This document shows positions 1 to 7,737 of a stretch of DNA of 64,000 nt, piece by piece. Position numbers and translations under genes: made by a program. This stretch comes from CAYUZU01 sp964448675 (lineage in GTDB: Bacteria; Planctomycetota; Phycisphaerae; UBA1845; Fen-1342), in assembly GCA_964448675.1 (NCBI GenBank), contig CAYUZU010000024.1:1-64000 (forward strand), given 5' to 3'. Under the pieces are notes generated by a model that worked only from the letters and a program-made list of their open reading frames with translations, made no database searches and had not been told where the DNA came from. Position 1 is the first letter of the stretch. Each line of letters opens with the position of its first letter.

Positions 1-24
1 ACGTGGCCGGTTTTGAACCGATTA

Positions 25-858
25 TCACTGGCCGGTTCTCAAGTGATCGGTGACAATCGGCGCACGATTCGACTGTTTCGCCTTGTACGACTGCATCTCA
101 AGCCCATCCGCCCATTCGAGCACGCCCTCGGGCCACGGCCAGTCGGGAAAACGCCGTCGCACGAACTTGAGCACGGTCTTGACCGCCTTGACGCGCGTGT
201 TCTGCCACCTGCCGCTGTACTTGGCACCTTCCTTCCGGAGCCAGTCCTCAAATGCTCGGAAATGAGCCGGGCACAGTGTTTGCACGTGGACATTGCCGAC
301 CTGCTTGACGAACTGCCCCCACAAGCGTTTCGTTTCCGTAATGTGTGGCGTGATTGCCTTACCATTGCCGTTAAGCTTCGCCTTTTCCCATTCGCTGATC
401 ACGTGGGACAAACGAGGCCCGCCCGGCGGCAACCCTCGTGCGTCCAAACGAGCCAGGCCAGGGACTCCTGTCCGTTCAGCGAGGCCTGCTTTGTCTTCCT
501 GCAGCTGCTGCTTGACGTACCCGAGGATGTCATCTTCTGCGTAGTACTTGTACCGCTTGGGCTTCCAATCCGGCGGCAGCTTCGGGCCCGGTGGAAGTTC
601 GGGGTCGGGAATCGGGCCAAAGCGAATACGCGGCAGTATCTCCCCGAGCGGCTGGGTGTCCTCGACCGCCACCATCTTCCGACCGGGGGCTTGCTGGCCC
701 TGGTATGCTGCCCGTGCCTCTTGCCAGGTTTTGAACTCTTGCCGCTTCCCGCCTTCCCGAATAATGTAGAAGCGGTGGCGTACCTTGTTGTAGCTGACGC
801 CCGTATTCGTTTTTACGGGCTTGCCGTACTCGTTGACGTAAACGCGTGGTCGAGCCAT
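25..858 (-). pseudogene. Truncated tyrosine-recombinase-like integrase (arm and core-binding domains only)
   Basis: The 277-residue product opens with MARPRVYVNEYGKPV and has a basic, Trp/Tyr-rich N-terminal arm of the type seen in planctomycete phage-type integrases. An all-helical SAM-like core-binding region follows (about residues 140-250, around HITETKRLWGQFVKQVGN and FEDWLRKEGAKY). It stops at in-frame TGA TAA codons 24 bases from the window edge, before any Arg...HxxR...Tyr catalytic domain, so it is truncated or frameshifted; the catalytic part may lie beyond the left edge in another frame. ATG at 858 is preferred, with GGGGAG 12 bases upstream; TTG at 894 is the longer alternative. 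It abuts a tRNA-Ser fragment, as expected for the integrase of an integrated element. Integrase assignment rests on fold-like pattern only. Confidence 0.55.
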
Positions 859-918
859 GTTGTCTGGAAGCTCCCCGAAACCGATTTCAGGCAATCAGGA
901 GGAGTATAGGTCGGCATC

Positions 919-944
919 GGGTTTAGGTCAAGGGTTTAGGTCAA
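919..944. repeat. 13-bp perfect tandem direct repeat next to the att site
   Basis: GGGTTTAGGTCAA occurs twice in immediate succession, at 919-931 and 932-944. It lies between the integrase-like gene and the tRNA-Ser fragment, where arm-type or excisionase binding sites of integrated elements usually sit. The function is inferred from position only. Confidence 0.6.
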
Positions 945-1946
945 AACAGCCCTGGAGTGGTGTCCGAGCGGCTGAAGGAGCACGTCGCCACGTCGTGTGG
1001 CGTAGACGATGTACATCCCGTCGGGGCTGAACCGGCAATTGCCGTCGTAGCCCGCGCGGTTGGTGAGCCGCGTCAGATTGGAGCCGTCGCTGGCCATAAG
1101 GTAGATCTCGGCGTCACCGGTGCGGTCCGATCGGAAGACGATCTGCGTGCCGTCGGGGCTGAAGGCGGGGTCGGCATCCCACTCGGGGTCGTTGGTGAGC
1201 CGGGTCTGGTTGCTGCCGTCGATGTTCATGACGTAGATCTCTTCGTTGCCGTCGCGACGCGAAACGAAGGCGATGCGCGTACCGTCCGGGCTGATCGAGG
1301 TCGCCCAGTCGTCCTCCGGGTTGTCGGTCAGGGCGACGATGTTCGACCCGTCGGCGTTCATGATGTAGATGTCGCCGTCGTAGCCATCGCGCTCTGACGT
1401 ATAGACGATGCGTGTACCATCGGGCGTAAACAGCGGCATGCTGTCGATGCCCGGGTCGGTGGTGAGCTGCGTCTTGTTGCTGCCGTCGATGTCCATGATG
1501 TAGATGTCGCCTTCGAACGGTTCGCGGGCGGTGTACACGATCCGCTGGCCATCCGGACTGAATGACGGGTCGTAGTCGTCCTCTTCGCGGTTGGTCAGCC
1601 GCGTCTGCCCGCTGCCGTCCCATTCCATGATGTAGATTTCTTCATTGCCGTCGCGGTCGGAGGTGAACGCAATCGGGGGCATTTCGCAGACGTCACCGGT
1701 GCCGTCGCTGTCGACGTCGGCCTGGTCGGTGTTGGCGTGGTTGGGACAGTTGTCACAGGCGTCACCCACACCATCGCCGTCGCTGTCGGTCTGATCCTGG
1801 TTGGTGGTGGCGGGACAGTTGTCGCTGTCGTTCAGGACGCCGTCGCCGTCCTGGTCGTTCTGGGTCGGGCAGCCGGCCAGCATGAGAAGTGGCAGCGCAA
1901 GAAGCGCGAGCGCGGCCGTCGCGGCCTTGACGCGATACGTGTTCAT
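936..1946 (-). CDS. Lipoprotein with thrombospondin type-3 and TolB-like beta-propeller repeats, 3' end replaced at an integration junction
   Basis: 336 residues. A signal peptide ends in the lipobox LMLAGC (Cys25), so the protein should be lipid-anchored. Residues 30-88 carry calcium-binding thrombospondin type-3 motifs (DQDGDGVLNDSDNCP, DSDGDGVGDACDNCP). From about residue 90 there are at least five PD40/TolB-type propeller blades with the recurring pattern FSPDG..IVY...D...IY.M. The last blade ends abruptly: the final residues VLLQPLGHHS are encoded by the antisense strand of a tRNA-Ser 5' half (954-984), and the TAA stop lies in the adjacent tandem repeat. The native C-terminus was therefore probably lost when an element integrated. 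Propellers of this kind often bind peptides or glycans; the ligand is unknown. Confidence 0.85.
   Translation of the reverse strand: MNTYRVKAATAALALLALPLLMLAGCPTQNDQDGDGVLNDSDNCPATTNQDQTDSDGDGVGDACDNCPNHANTDQADVDSDGTGDVCEMPPIAFTSDRDGNEEIYIMEWDGSGQTRLTNREEDDYDPSFSPDGQRIVYTAREPFEGDIYIMDIDGSNKTQLTTDPGIDSMPLFTPDGTRIVYTSERDGYDGDIYIMNADGSNIVALTDNPEDDWATSISPDGTRIAFVSRRDGNEEIYVMNIDGSNQTRLTNDPEWDADPAFSPDGTQIVFRSDRTGDAEIYLMASDGSNLTRLTNRAGYDGNCRFSPDGMYIVYATRRGDVLLQPLGHHSRAVLT
954..984 (+). other. 5' half of a tRNA-Ser gene: attachment-site remnant
   Basis: The 31 bases match the standard start of bacterial serine tRNAs: acceptor strand GGAGTGG, TG linker, D arm TCCGAGCGGCTGAAGGA and the 5' anticodon stem GCACG. 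They then diverge exactly at the anticodon loop. No 3' half follows, so this is not a functional tRNA. Integrases that recombine within tRNA genes leave such partial copies at one end of the element; the intact tRNA-Ser should be at the other end, left of this window. Confidence 0.75.
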
Positions 1947-2123
1947 TGTGTTCCCCTTTTTGGATGTGGGTTCGCACCCGAGCCGTCAGCAGTAGAACAG
2001 AGGCCGGTTGTGGGGTCAATGCGAGGGGATCTGGTGAATAGCGAATTTGTAATGGCGAATGGGAAGCTGTGGCGGACGCGGCCTGCACGCGACCGGCCTG
2101 CGTAGCGGGAGTGGGGTTGTCCG

Positions 2124-2139
2124 CCGCCCGTGCGGGCGG
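2124..2139 (-). terminator. GC-rich hairpin downstream of the 2187-2498 gene
   Basis: CCGCCCG/CGGGCGG forms a 7-bp stem about 50 bases past the stop of the minus-strand gene. There is no T-tract, so it may only stabilise the transcript end. Confidence 0.3.
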
Positions 2140-2186
2140 GGTTCAGCAATGAAGCGCTGCCCGGGTAGGGCACGACTGCGCGGGTT

Positions 2187-2498
2187 TCAGTTGTTGGCGA
2201 ACTGCTGGGCGAACAACTCTTCCGGCGGGAACTCGTCGCGGTGCAGCAGGCGCTCCCACCAGTGGGCACGGCGAAGATTGGGGTCGTCGGCCTTCACCGC
2301 CCGTTGCCGGCCGCGACGCGTCTGCAGGACGACGGTGTTGTCGGTTACAGCCAGGACGCGGCGATACTTGTGAACGGCGAAGGTGTAGTCGTCGCCCTGA
2401 CGTGCGGGGATGACCTCGCTGGCGTCGGGGGCCGGGTGCGGTCCGTGCTTGACCTTGCGATAAACGACCCAGTCGCCAGGTTGGTAATGTCGACGCAT
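2187..2498 (-). CDS. Conserved-looking hypothetical protein, 103 aa
   Basis: A small basic soluble protein. The N-terminus (MRRHYQPGDWVVYRK) resembles the opening of SH3-like/KOW beta-barrel proteins, with a run of hydrophobic strands (FAVHKYRRVLAVTDNTVVLQT) and a basic C-terminal segment. No signal peptide or membrane span is seen. ATG 2498 is preferred because GGAG lies 8 bases upstream; the GTG one codon earlier has only 5 bases. It is alone between a lipoprotein and the sirtuin gene. An AT-rich stretch at 2654-2715 upstream is the likely promoter region. Function unknown. Confidence 0.7.
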   Translation of the reverse strand: MRRHYQPGDWVVYRKVKHGPHPAPDASEVIPARQGDDYTFAVHKYRRVLAVTDNTVVLQTRRGRQRAVKADDPNLRRAHWWERLLHRDEFPPEELFAQQFANN

Positions 2499-2794
2499 CA
2501 CACAAACTCCTGTGACGGACAGGGCCGCCGGGGCATCGACGCCACACCGCGGTCTTGCGGCTGGCGGACGCGTGCCGGGGCTGTCCGTCGTTTGATGCTC
2601 TTGGCAAGGCGGCCCGGCCGCCGACAGAGTCTATCGGCAGGTCGGCCTCCTCATGTATTCTTAATCATATCATTGCAATTAAGTTTAGGCTACACTTGAT
2701 CGTAAATTCGGGTTCAGCCGGCACGTCGGCCGATAATCGCGACCGCCGGCGCAGTGCTGCGCCGGTGCGGGGAGCCCGTCGGCGTGGCTGGGGA

Positions 2795-3538
2795 TCAGGA
2801 GGCGAGCCGCCGCCAGGCTTCGTCGATGGCGGTGAGGGCATCCCGGCAACCAGCGCGGACGCTGACATCGGCCAGCACCGACAGCTCGCTCGGGTTCGGA
2901 TTGACCTCGATCACCTGCCCGCCGAGGGCCTTGGCCATGTCCGCCAGCGAAGCCGCCGGCTGGACGACGCCACTGGTGCCGATCAGCACGAAGACTTCAC
3001 AGCGCTGGGCGGCCTGGAAGGCGGCGTCGAGGGCGTCCATGGGGAGTTGCTCGCCGAACCAGACGACATCCGGCCGCAGGCGTTTCTGGCACACCGGGCA
3101 GGCCGGATCGGGCCCCAAGTCATCGAGCCCCTGCGCGCGATAGTCGCAATACGTGCAGCGGGCGCTGTCGAGCCGGCCGTGGAGCTCGAGCACGTGCTGC
3201 GATCCTGCCCGATGGTGCAGCCCGTCGATGTTCTGCGTCACCAGCGTGAAGTCGTCGACCCGTTCCTCCCAGGTGGCCAGGACGCGGTGGCCGTTGTGCG
3301 GCTCGATCTGGCGCAGCTTGTTCCGGCGATACCGGTACCACTCCCAAACCTTCACCGGGTCGCGTTGGAAGGCCTCCGGCGTGGCAAAATCCTCGATCCG
3401 CACCTTGGACCACAGGCCGTCCTCGCCGCGGAAGGTGTCCAGGCCGGACTCGACGGACATTCCCGCGCCGGTGGAGACGCAGACGCGGGTCGCGCCGGCG
3501 AGGCGTTGGGCGGCCAGGGTGACGGAGTTCTCAGTCAT
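2795..3538 (-). CDS. cobB: Sir2-family NAD+-dependent protein deacylase (CobB-like)
   Basis: 247 residues, the usual length for a bacterial sirtuin. It removes acyl groups from lysine using NAD+, releasing nicotinamide and O-acyl-ADP-ribose. Visible motifs are the NAD loop GAGMS (24-28), TQNID (101-105), the catalytic ELHG His120, a zinc site of Cys128/131/147/150, and VVWFGE (158-163). Tyr68-x-x-Arg71 matches the class III signature (CobB/SIRT5), which favours desuccinylase as well as deacetylase activity. The gene is single, on the minus strand, with its start at ATG 3538. Confidence 0.93.
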   Translation of the reverse strand: MTENSVTLAAQRLAGATRVCVSTGAGMSVESGLDTFRGEDGLWSKVRIEDFATPEAFQRDPVKVWEWYRYRRNKLRQIEPHNGHRVLATWEERVDDFTLVTQNIDGLHHRAGSQHVLELHGRLDSARCTYCDYRAQGLDDLGPDPACPVCQKRLRPDVVWFGEQLPMDALDAAFQAAQRCEVFVLIGTSGVVQPAASLADMAKALGGQVIEVNPNPSELSVLADVSVRAGCRDALTAIDEAWRRLAS

Positions 3539-3543
3539 GCGTC

Positions 3544-3590
3544 TTCAGTTGCCAGTCGAGGGCAGCTCTCAGCCATCAGCAATCAGCCGG
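3544..3590. repeat. Degenerate CAGTC/ATCAGC short repeat, copy 1
   Basis: TTCAGTTGCCAGTC and CTCAGCCATCAGCAATCAGC form a low-complexity array of roughly 7-base units. Similar intergenic runs occur at 5167-5235 and 50542-50588. No coding potential is seen. Confidence 0.5.
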
Positions 3591-3678
3591 TTACGGAGTT
3601 TAGCGGATTGGGGCCGCCGCGGGGAACAGGGTGGCGGCGGCCGGGCGTTTGTGTTAATATATAAACAGGAGATCGACG

Positions 3679-4011
3679 ATGGCGCCCAACCTGTCGCTGT
3701 TCGGCCAGAACGTTTTTCTGCTCATCGGCATCCTGCTGGTGGCGGTGTTGCTGTTCGTGGTGCTGATCGTCGGGTGGACGGGGATCAGCCTGTTGGTCTG
3801 GCGACGCCAGCGGCAACGGGCCGTGCTGGAGAGCGCACCGTGGCCCCGGACCCGTGGCATTTGCGGCGCGTGCGGTCGGGCGAGCGAGGACGTGTATCAT
3901 TTTCCCAGCGGCGTGCGGCGCTGCGAGGCGTGTTATCAGCGCGGGAATCTGGGAAGGTGCGAACGTGCGAATGGTGCGGCGCGTGACCCCGTAAGCAAGG
4001 GCGGATACTGA
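3679..4011 (+). CDS. Small membrane protein with C-terminal zinc-ribbon motif
   Basis: 110 residues. One strong N-terminal transmembrane segment (about 13-43) is followed by a basic linker and two CxxC pairs (CGACGRA and RCEACYQ) about 18 residues apart, typical of a zinc ribbon. Its TGA stop overlaps the ATG of the PilT-type gene (TGATG), so the two are translationally coupled and probably act together, perhaps at the type IV pilus base. No family name is recognised. Confidence 0.75.
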   Translation: MAPNLSLFGQNVFLLIGILLVAVLLFVVLIVGWTGISLLVWRRQRQRAVLESAPWPRTRGICGACGRASEDVYHFPSGVRRCEACYQRGNLGRCERANGAARDPVSKGGY

Positions 4012-5156
4012 TGGCCGACAAGCCGACAATCGATGCCAAGGTCTACGCGATCGGCGAGGATCGCAAGCTGAGCATGAAGGAACTGCTGGAGTACTTCGGA
4101 CAGCGCGGGTCCATGCGCGTGTCGGACCTGCACCTGAAGGTCAAGTGCCCGCCGATCTACCGTGTCGACGGCAACCTCCAGCGCCTCAAGGGCACGCCGC
4201 TGGACGCGGCCACAATGGAGAAGCTGGCGCGGAGCATTCTGGCCGACGGCGACTGGCAGCGTCTCCAGGAAAGCGGCTCGGTCGACACGTCGTACATCAC
4301 GGAACGAATGCAGTTCCGGCTCAACACCTTCCGCGACAACGACGGGCTGGTCATTGCGGTGCGGGCGCTGGAGGAATCCCCACCCGAGGTCGAGGAGATC
4401 GGCTTTCCCAACAACGTGTGGCAGGACATCGTGCGGCGCCAATTCGGGTTGGTCATGGTCACGGGCATCACCGGCGCCGGCAAGTCGACGACCATCGCCG
4501 CGCTGATCAACCGCATCGCCGCTTCCAAGCCGTGCCGCATCATCACGCTGGAGGATCCGATCGAGTACCGTTTGACGAGCAAGATGGCGATGATCTCGCA
4601 GCGCGAGGTCGGCCGCGACGTCCCGAGCTACGAGCGCGGCCTGCGCGACTGCCTGCGCGAGGACCCCGACGTCATCTTCGTCGGCGAGATGCGCGACCGT
4701 GATTCGACCATGTGGACGCTGACCGCCGCCGAGACCGGCCACCTCGTGTTCTCGACCCTGCACACACGCGACGTGCGTGGCACGGTGACCCGCATCCTCG
4801 ACATGTTCCCCCCAAGTCAGCAGGACGAGGTGGCGAGCCAGTTGTCACTGGGGCTGAGCCACATCCTTTCGCAGAAGCTCATTCCGCGGGCCGACGGCAA
4901 CGGCCGGGTGGTGGCGATGGAGATCCTCAACAACACCTACGGCCTGGCCAACCTCATTCGGCTCGGCAAGGTCGAACAGATCTACTCGCTGCTCCAGAGC
5001 CGCACGAAGGACGTGCCGGAAGAGCGGATGATGACGCTGGAGCGCTCGCTGGCGCTGCTGGTGCGCAGCGGGCTGGTGTCACCGCTGGAGGCGGAGAAGT
5101 GGGCGAACCATCCGTCGGCGTTCGTGGACGAGATGCAGCGTGCACAAGGGCAATGA
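4011..5156 (+). CDS. pilT: PilT/PilU-type type IV pilus retraction ATPase
   Basis: 381 residues, close to PilT length. A hexameric cytoplasmic ATPase of the secretion-NTPase family that drives pilus disassembly. Motifs: Walker A GITGAGKST (152-160), Asp box EDPIEY (181-186), Walker B DVIFVGEMRD (220-229), and a His box with HLVFSTLHT. The N-terminal PAS-like region is slightly longer than in the proteobacterial PilT. It is coupled to the upstream small membrane protein. A dispersed repeat follows at 5167, and no terminator is obvious. PilT or PilU cannot be separated from sequence alone. Confidence 0.92.
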   Translation: MADKPTIDAKVYAIGEDRKLSMKELLEYFGQRGSMRVSDLHLKVKCPPIYRVDGNLQRLKGTPLDAATMEKLARSILADGDWQRLQESGSVDTSYITERMQFRLNTFRDNDGLVIAVRALEESPPEVEEIGFPNNVWQDIVRRQFGLVMVTGITGAGKSTTIAALINRIAASKPCRIITLEDPIEYRLTSKMAMISQREVGRDVPSYERGLRDCLREDPDVIFVGEMRDRDSTMWTLTAAETGHLVFSTLHTRDVRGTVTRILDMFPPSQQDEVASQLSLGLSHILSQKLIPRADGNGRVVAMEILNNTYGLANLIRLGKVEQIYSLLQSRTKDVPEERMMTLERSLALLVRSGLVSPLEAEKWANHPSAFVDEMQRAQGQ

Positions 5157-5166
5157 GCGATTGCCA

Positions 5167-5235
5167 ATGAGCAATCATCAATGATCAGTGGACGGTTGAG
5201 AGTCAGCAGTCGTCAGTTTTCAGTCGTTGGTGGAA
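5167..5235. repeat. Degenerate CAGTCGTCAG short repeat, copy 2
   Basis: The stretch contains GCAATCATCAATGATCAG and GTCAGCAGTCGTCAG followed by TTTTCAGTCGTTGG, the same family as 3544-3590 and 50542-50588. It sits between convergent genes. Confidence 0.5.
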
Positions 5236-5374
5236 GAGAGTGATCAGCCGCCAGCGCTCAGCCGGACAGGACTGGCAGCGTTGGACCTCCCCAGTGGCCT
5301 GACCTGCGCATGTGCTGAAGCACGCACCGACGGCGCGCCCTTGTGACCCGGTTACTCTGTTACCTTGTAACGCT

Positions 5375-6400
5375 TCAGAGGCGCGTGTCGCGCTGGAACT
5401 CGGTTTCTCGCTGCTGGCGCTGGCGGCTGATGCGCTCGAGCTTCTGGCGCTCGACGTAGGACAGGCTCTGCACGCCCTGCTCATGGACCTTCTTGAGCAG
5501 CCGATCGAGCTCGGCTTCCTCGTTCTCTTCGGCCTGCTGGCGCTTCTCCCAGGCACCGGGGTTGGGGTTCACCTGGCGTGGTGTGGTGGCACGCCGCCGG
5601 CCGCCGCCGGTCTTGAAGATGCGGGACCAGAAGCTGCCGCGGTCGGCGCGGCGGTAATCGTAGGTGGGCGTGAAGACGGGGTCTTCGGCCAGCATGCCGT
5701 ACTGGGCGGCCTGGAGGCGCTGCCAGCAGGTGAAGCCGCCAAAGATGGCGATGAAGATGAGCATCTGCCCGCCGCCGCCGACAACACTCCAGAACACGAG
5801 CAGGCCGCAGCCGACGAGACCGACCTGGCAGGCAATGATGGTGGCGCGTTGCAGACCGACGAACGGCCAGATGATGGCGTGAAAGAGTTGGCCGCCATCG
5901 AGGGGGTAGATCGGCAGCAGGTTGAACGCGAGCAACAGCAGGTTGACCTGGTAGAAGATCCAGACGGCGACGATCCAGTGATCGATCGGCAAGAGGTAGA
6001 GACCGCCGAAGGGATTGAAGAACACCAGTCCGGGCTGTTGGGTGTAGACGAGAATGATGGCGCCGCTGGTGATCACGAAGACGAGATTGACCAGCGGCCC
6101 GGCCGCGACCGTGACGAACTGCGGCCAGGGGCGCATCGGGGCATGGGCGTAGGCCAGGCCGCCGAGGGGCCACATCATGATGTTCTCGGCGTCGCCGCCG
6201 ACGGAGCGCGCGCCGAAGCAGTGGCCGAACTCGTGCAGGAGCACGATCCCGAAGAGCAACGCGAGGAAGAGCGCGTGCGCGGGCCAGTCGCCACCGGCGC
6301 TGAGCAGTCGCCAGGCGATGAAGATGACGAACAGGATGTGGATGCGGATGTTGATATCGAACAGGCGTCCGACGGGGATCGAGCCCGCGAGGAAGTTCAT
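5375..6400 (-). CDS. M50-family (site-2-protease-like) membrane zinc metallopeptidase
   Basis: 341 residues with about six transmembrane segments. The zinc ligands are in HEFGH (56-60) and the distal NLLPIYPLDGG (160-170). The C-terminal 100 residues form a charged cytoplasmic tail rich in Gln/Glu/Arg. The start ATG 6400 overlaps the TGA of the Nudix gene (ATGA), so the two are co-translated. The substrate is unknown; S2P homologues cleave membrane-bound regulators. Confidence 0.88.
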   Translation of the reverse strand: MNFLAGSIPVGRLFDINIRIHILFVIFIAWRLLSAGGDWPAHALFLALLFGIVLLHEFGHCFGARSVGGDAENIMMWPLGGLAYAHAPMRPWPQFVTVAAGPLVNLVFVITSGAIILVYTQQPGLVFFNPFGGLYLLPIDHWIVAVWIFYQVNLLLLAFNLLPIYPLDGGQLFHAIIWPFVGLQRATIIACQVGLVGCGLLVFWSVVGGGGQMLIFIAIFGGFTCWQRLQAAQYGMLAEDPVFTPTYDYRRADRGSFWSRIFKTGGGRRRATTPRQVNPNPGAWEKRQQAEENEEAELDRLLKKVHEQGVQSLSYVERQKLERISRQRQQRETEFQRDTRL

Positions 6401-6927
6401 TCGGCGTCTCCAGCATGGCGGACGAAGCGGTCGTAGTGGAGCAGGGCCACGATGGTCTTGGCATCGATGATGCGGCCGGTGCGGATGCCGTCCAGGGCGG
6501 CGTCCAGCGGCATGGTCGTGACGCGGATCTGCTCGTCGGATTCGTGGGCGGTCGCGCCGGGCGTCAGTCCGGTCGCGATGAACGCGTACATCTTCTCGGT
6601 CATGATGCCCGGCGAGGTGTAGAACGTGCACAGCGGGGCGAGCGTTCCGGCGCGGTAGCCGGTTTCCTCGGCCAGCTCACGGGCGGCCGCGACGTCGGGG
6701 GCCTCGCCCGCGTCGATGCAGCCGGCGGGGGCTTCCAGCAGCTCTTCCGCGACGGCGATGCGGGTGTTGTGGATGAGGACGATCTCGTCGCCGGGCAGCA
6801 GGGGCAGGATCGTGACCGCGCAGGGGTGCCGGACGACGTCCCAGTGCTGCGTGACGCCGCGGACGGCGGTCTGACAGCGCTGGACGCTGATGCGGCGGCC
6901 TTCGTAGACGGTCTGGCGGTCGATCAC
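6397..6927 (-). CDS. Nudix hydrolase, ADP-ribose pyrophosphatase type
   Basis: 176 residues. The Nudix box is clear (AGCIDAGEAPDVAAARELAE then ETGY), matching Gx5Ex7REUxEExGU. The flanking layout (VRHPCAVTILPLL before, FYTSPGIMTEKMYAFIA after) is that of ADP-ribose/nucleotide-sugar pyrophosphatases, which produce AMP plus ribose-5-phosphate. It is first in a two-gene unit with the M50 protease. Confidence 0.88.
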   Translation of the reverse strand: MIDRQTVYEGRRISVQRCQTAVRGVTQHWDVVRHPCAVTILPLLPGDEIVLIHNTRIAVAEELLEAPAGCIDAGEAPDVAAARELAEETGYRAGTLAPLCTFYTSPGIMTEKMYAFIATGLTPGATAHESDEQIRVTTMPLDAALDGIRTGRIIDAKTIVALLHYDRFVRHAGDAE

Positions 6928-7043
6928 GCTCGGATCCTCGTTGTTACCGATTTCGGGGACGGCCCCGGGCGCGGATTCCTCCCGGGATTATATCGGCTTG
7001 GTTCGCGGGCGGGCTGGACGGCCCCGGGGGCCGGGCGGGTGTG

Positions 7044-7676
7044 TTACTCTTCCTGGTCATCGCGGACGACCACGATCATCTGGACGAGCTGGGCGACGCT
7101 GTCGGCGCCCATGCGCTCCATCACCCGGGCCCGGTGCGACTCGATCGCCCGCACGCTGATGCCCAGTTGGGCCGCGGCTTCCTTGTTGGTGCGTCCCGCC
7201 ACCACGAGGTCCAGCACTTCGTGTTCGCGTGGCGACAGGCGTTCGAGGCGGTCGCGGACAGCGTCCTGCTTCTCCTGCAGCTTGCGCTGGCGGGTGCTCA
7301 GCTCGATGGCCTGCTGGATGCGGTCGAGCAGCACCTGGTCGCGATAGGGTTTCTCGATGAAATCGACGGCGCCGGCCTGCATGGCACGCACCGCCATCGG
7401 GATATCGCCGTGTCCGGTGACCATGATGATCGGCAGCGCGATGTTGCGCCGCAGCAATTCCTGCTGCAGCTCCATGCCGCTCATGCCGCGCATGCGCACA
7501 TCGAGCACGAGGCAGCCGCGCCAGTCCTCTTCATACGCCTCGAGAAACGCGGTGGCGGATTCGAATCCCATCACCGGGTAGCCGACCGATTCCACCAGCA
7601 TGCGCAGCGATTCACGGACCGCTTCGTCGTCGTCGACCACAAAGACAGTGTCGGTTTGCATGGCCGTGGTCTCCAT
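7044..7676 (-). CDS. FixJ/NarL-family response regulator
   Basis: 210 residues. A CheY-like receiver has acidic Asp15-17, phosphoacceptor Asp59 (LVLDVRM), a Thr in IMVTGHGD and Lys in EKPYRD. A LuxR-type HTH follows (LSPREHEVLDLVVAGRTNKE through SVRAIESHRARVMERM). That is the FixJ architecture. ATG 7676 has AGGAG 5 bases upstream; ATG 7661 is also possible, with GGAG 9 bases upstream. It lies 61 bases after its cognate kinase gene. Confidence 0.93.
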   Translation of the reverse strand: METTAMQTDTVFVVDDDEAVRESLRMLVESVGYPVMGFESATAFLEAYEEDWRGCLVLDVRMRGMSGMELQQELLRRNIALPIIMVTGHGDIPMAVRAMQAGAVDFIEKPYRDQVLLDRIQQAIELSTRQRKLQEKQDAVRDRLERLSPREHEVLDLVVAGRTNKEAAAQLGISVRAIESHRARVMERMGADSVAQLVQMIVVVRDDQEE

Positions 7677-7737
7677 CGTGTCTCCTCGCGCTGCATGGTG
7701 CGGCGATGCGCCGCAACGCTGTGGCGGGCGCCGCGCG

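Noticed and set aside
957..1397. Long plus-strand frame starting MVSERLKEHV
   Set aside because: It is the shadow of the lipoprotein gene, and its start lies in the tRNA-Ser remnant, not a real gene.
1114..1623. Arg/His/Gln-rich frames opposite or beside real genes throughout the window
   Set aside because: They show the composition expected of shadow frames in high-GC DNA.
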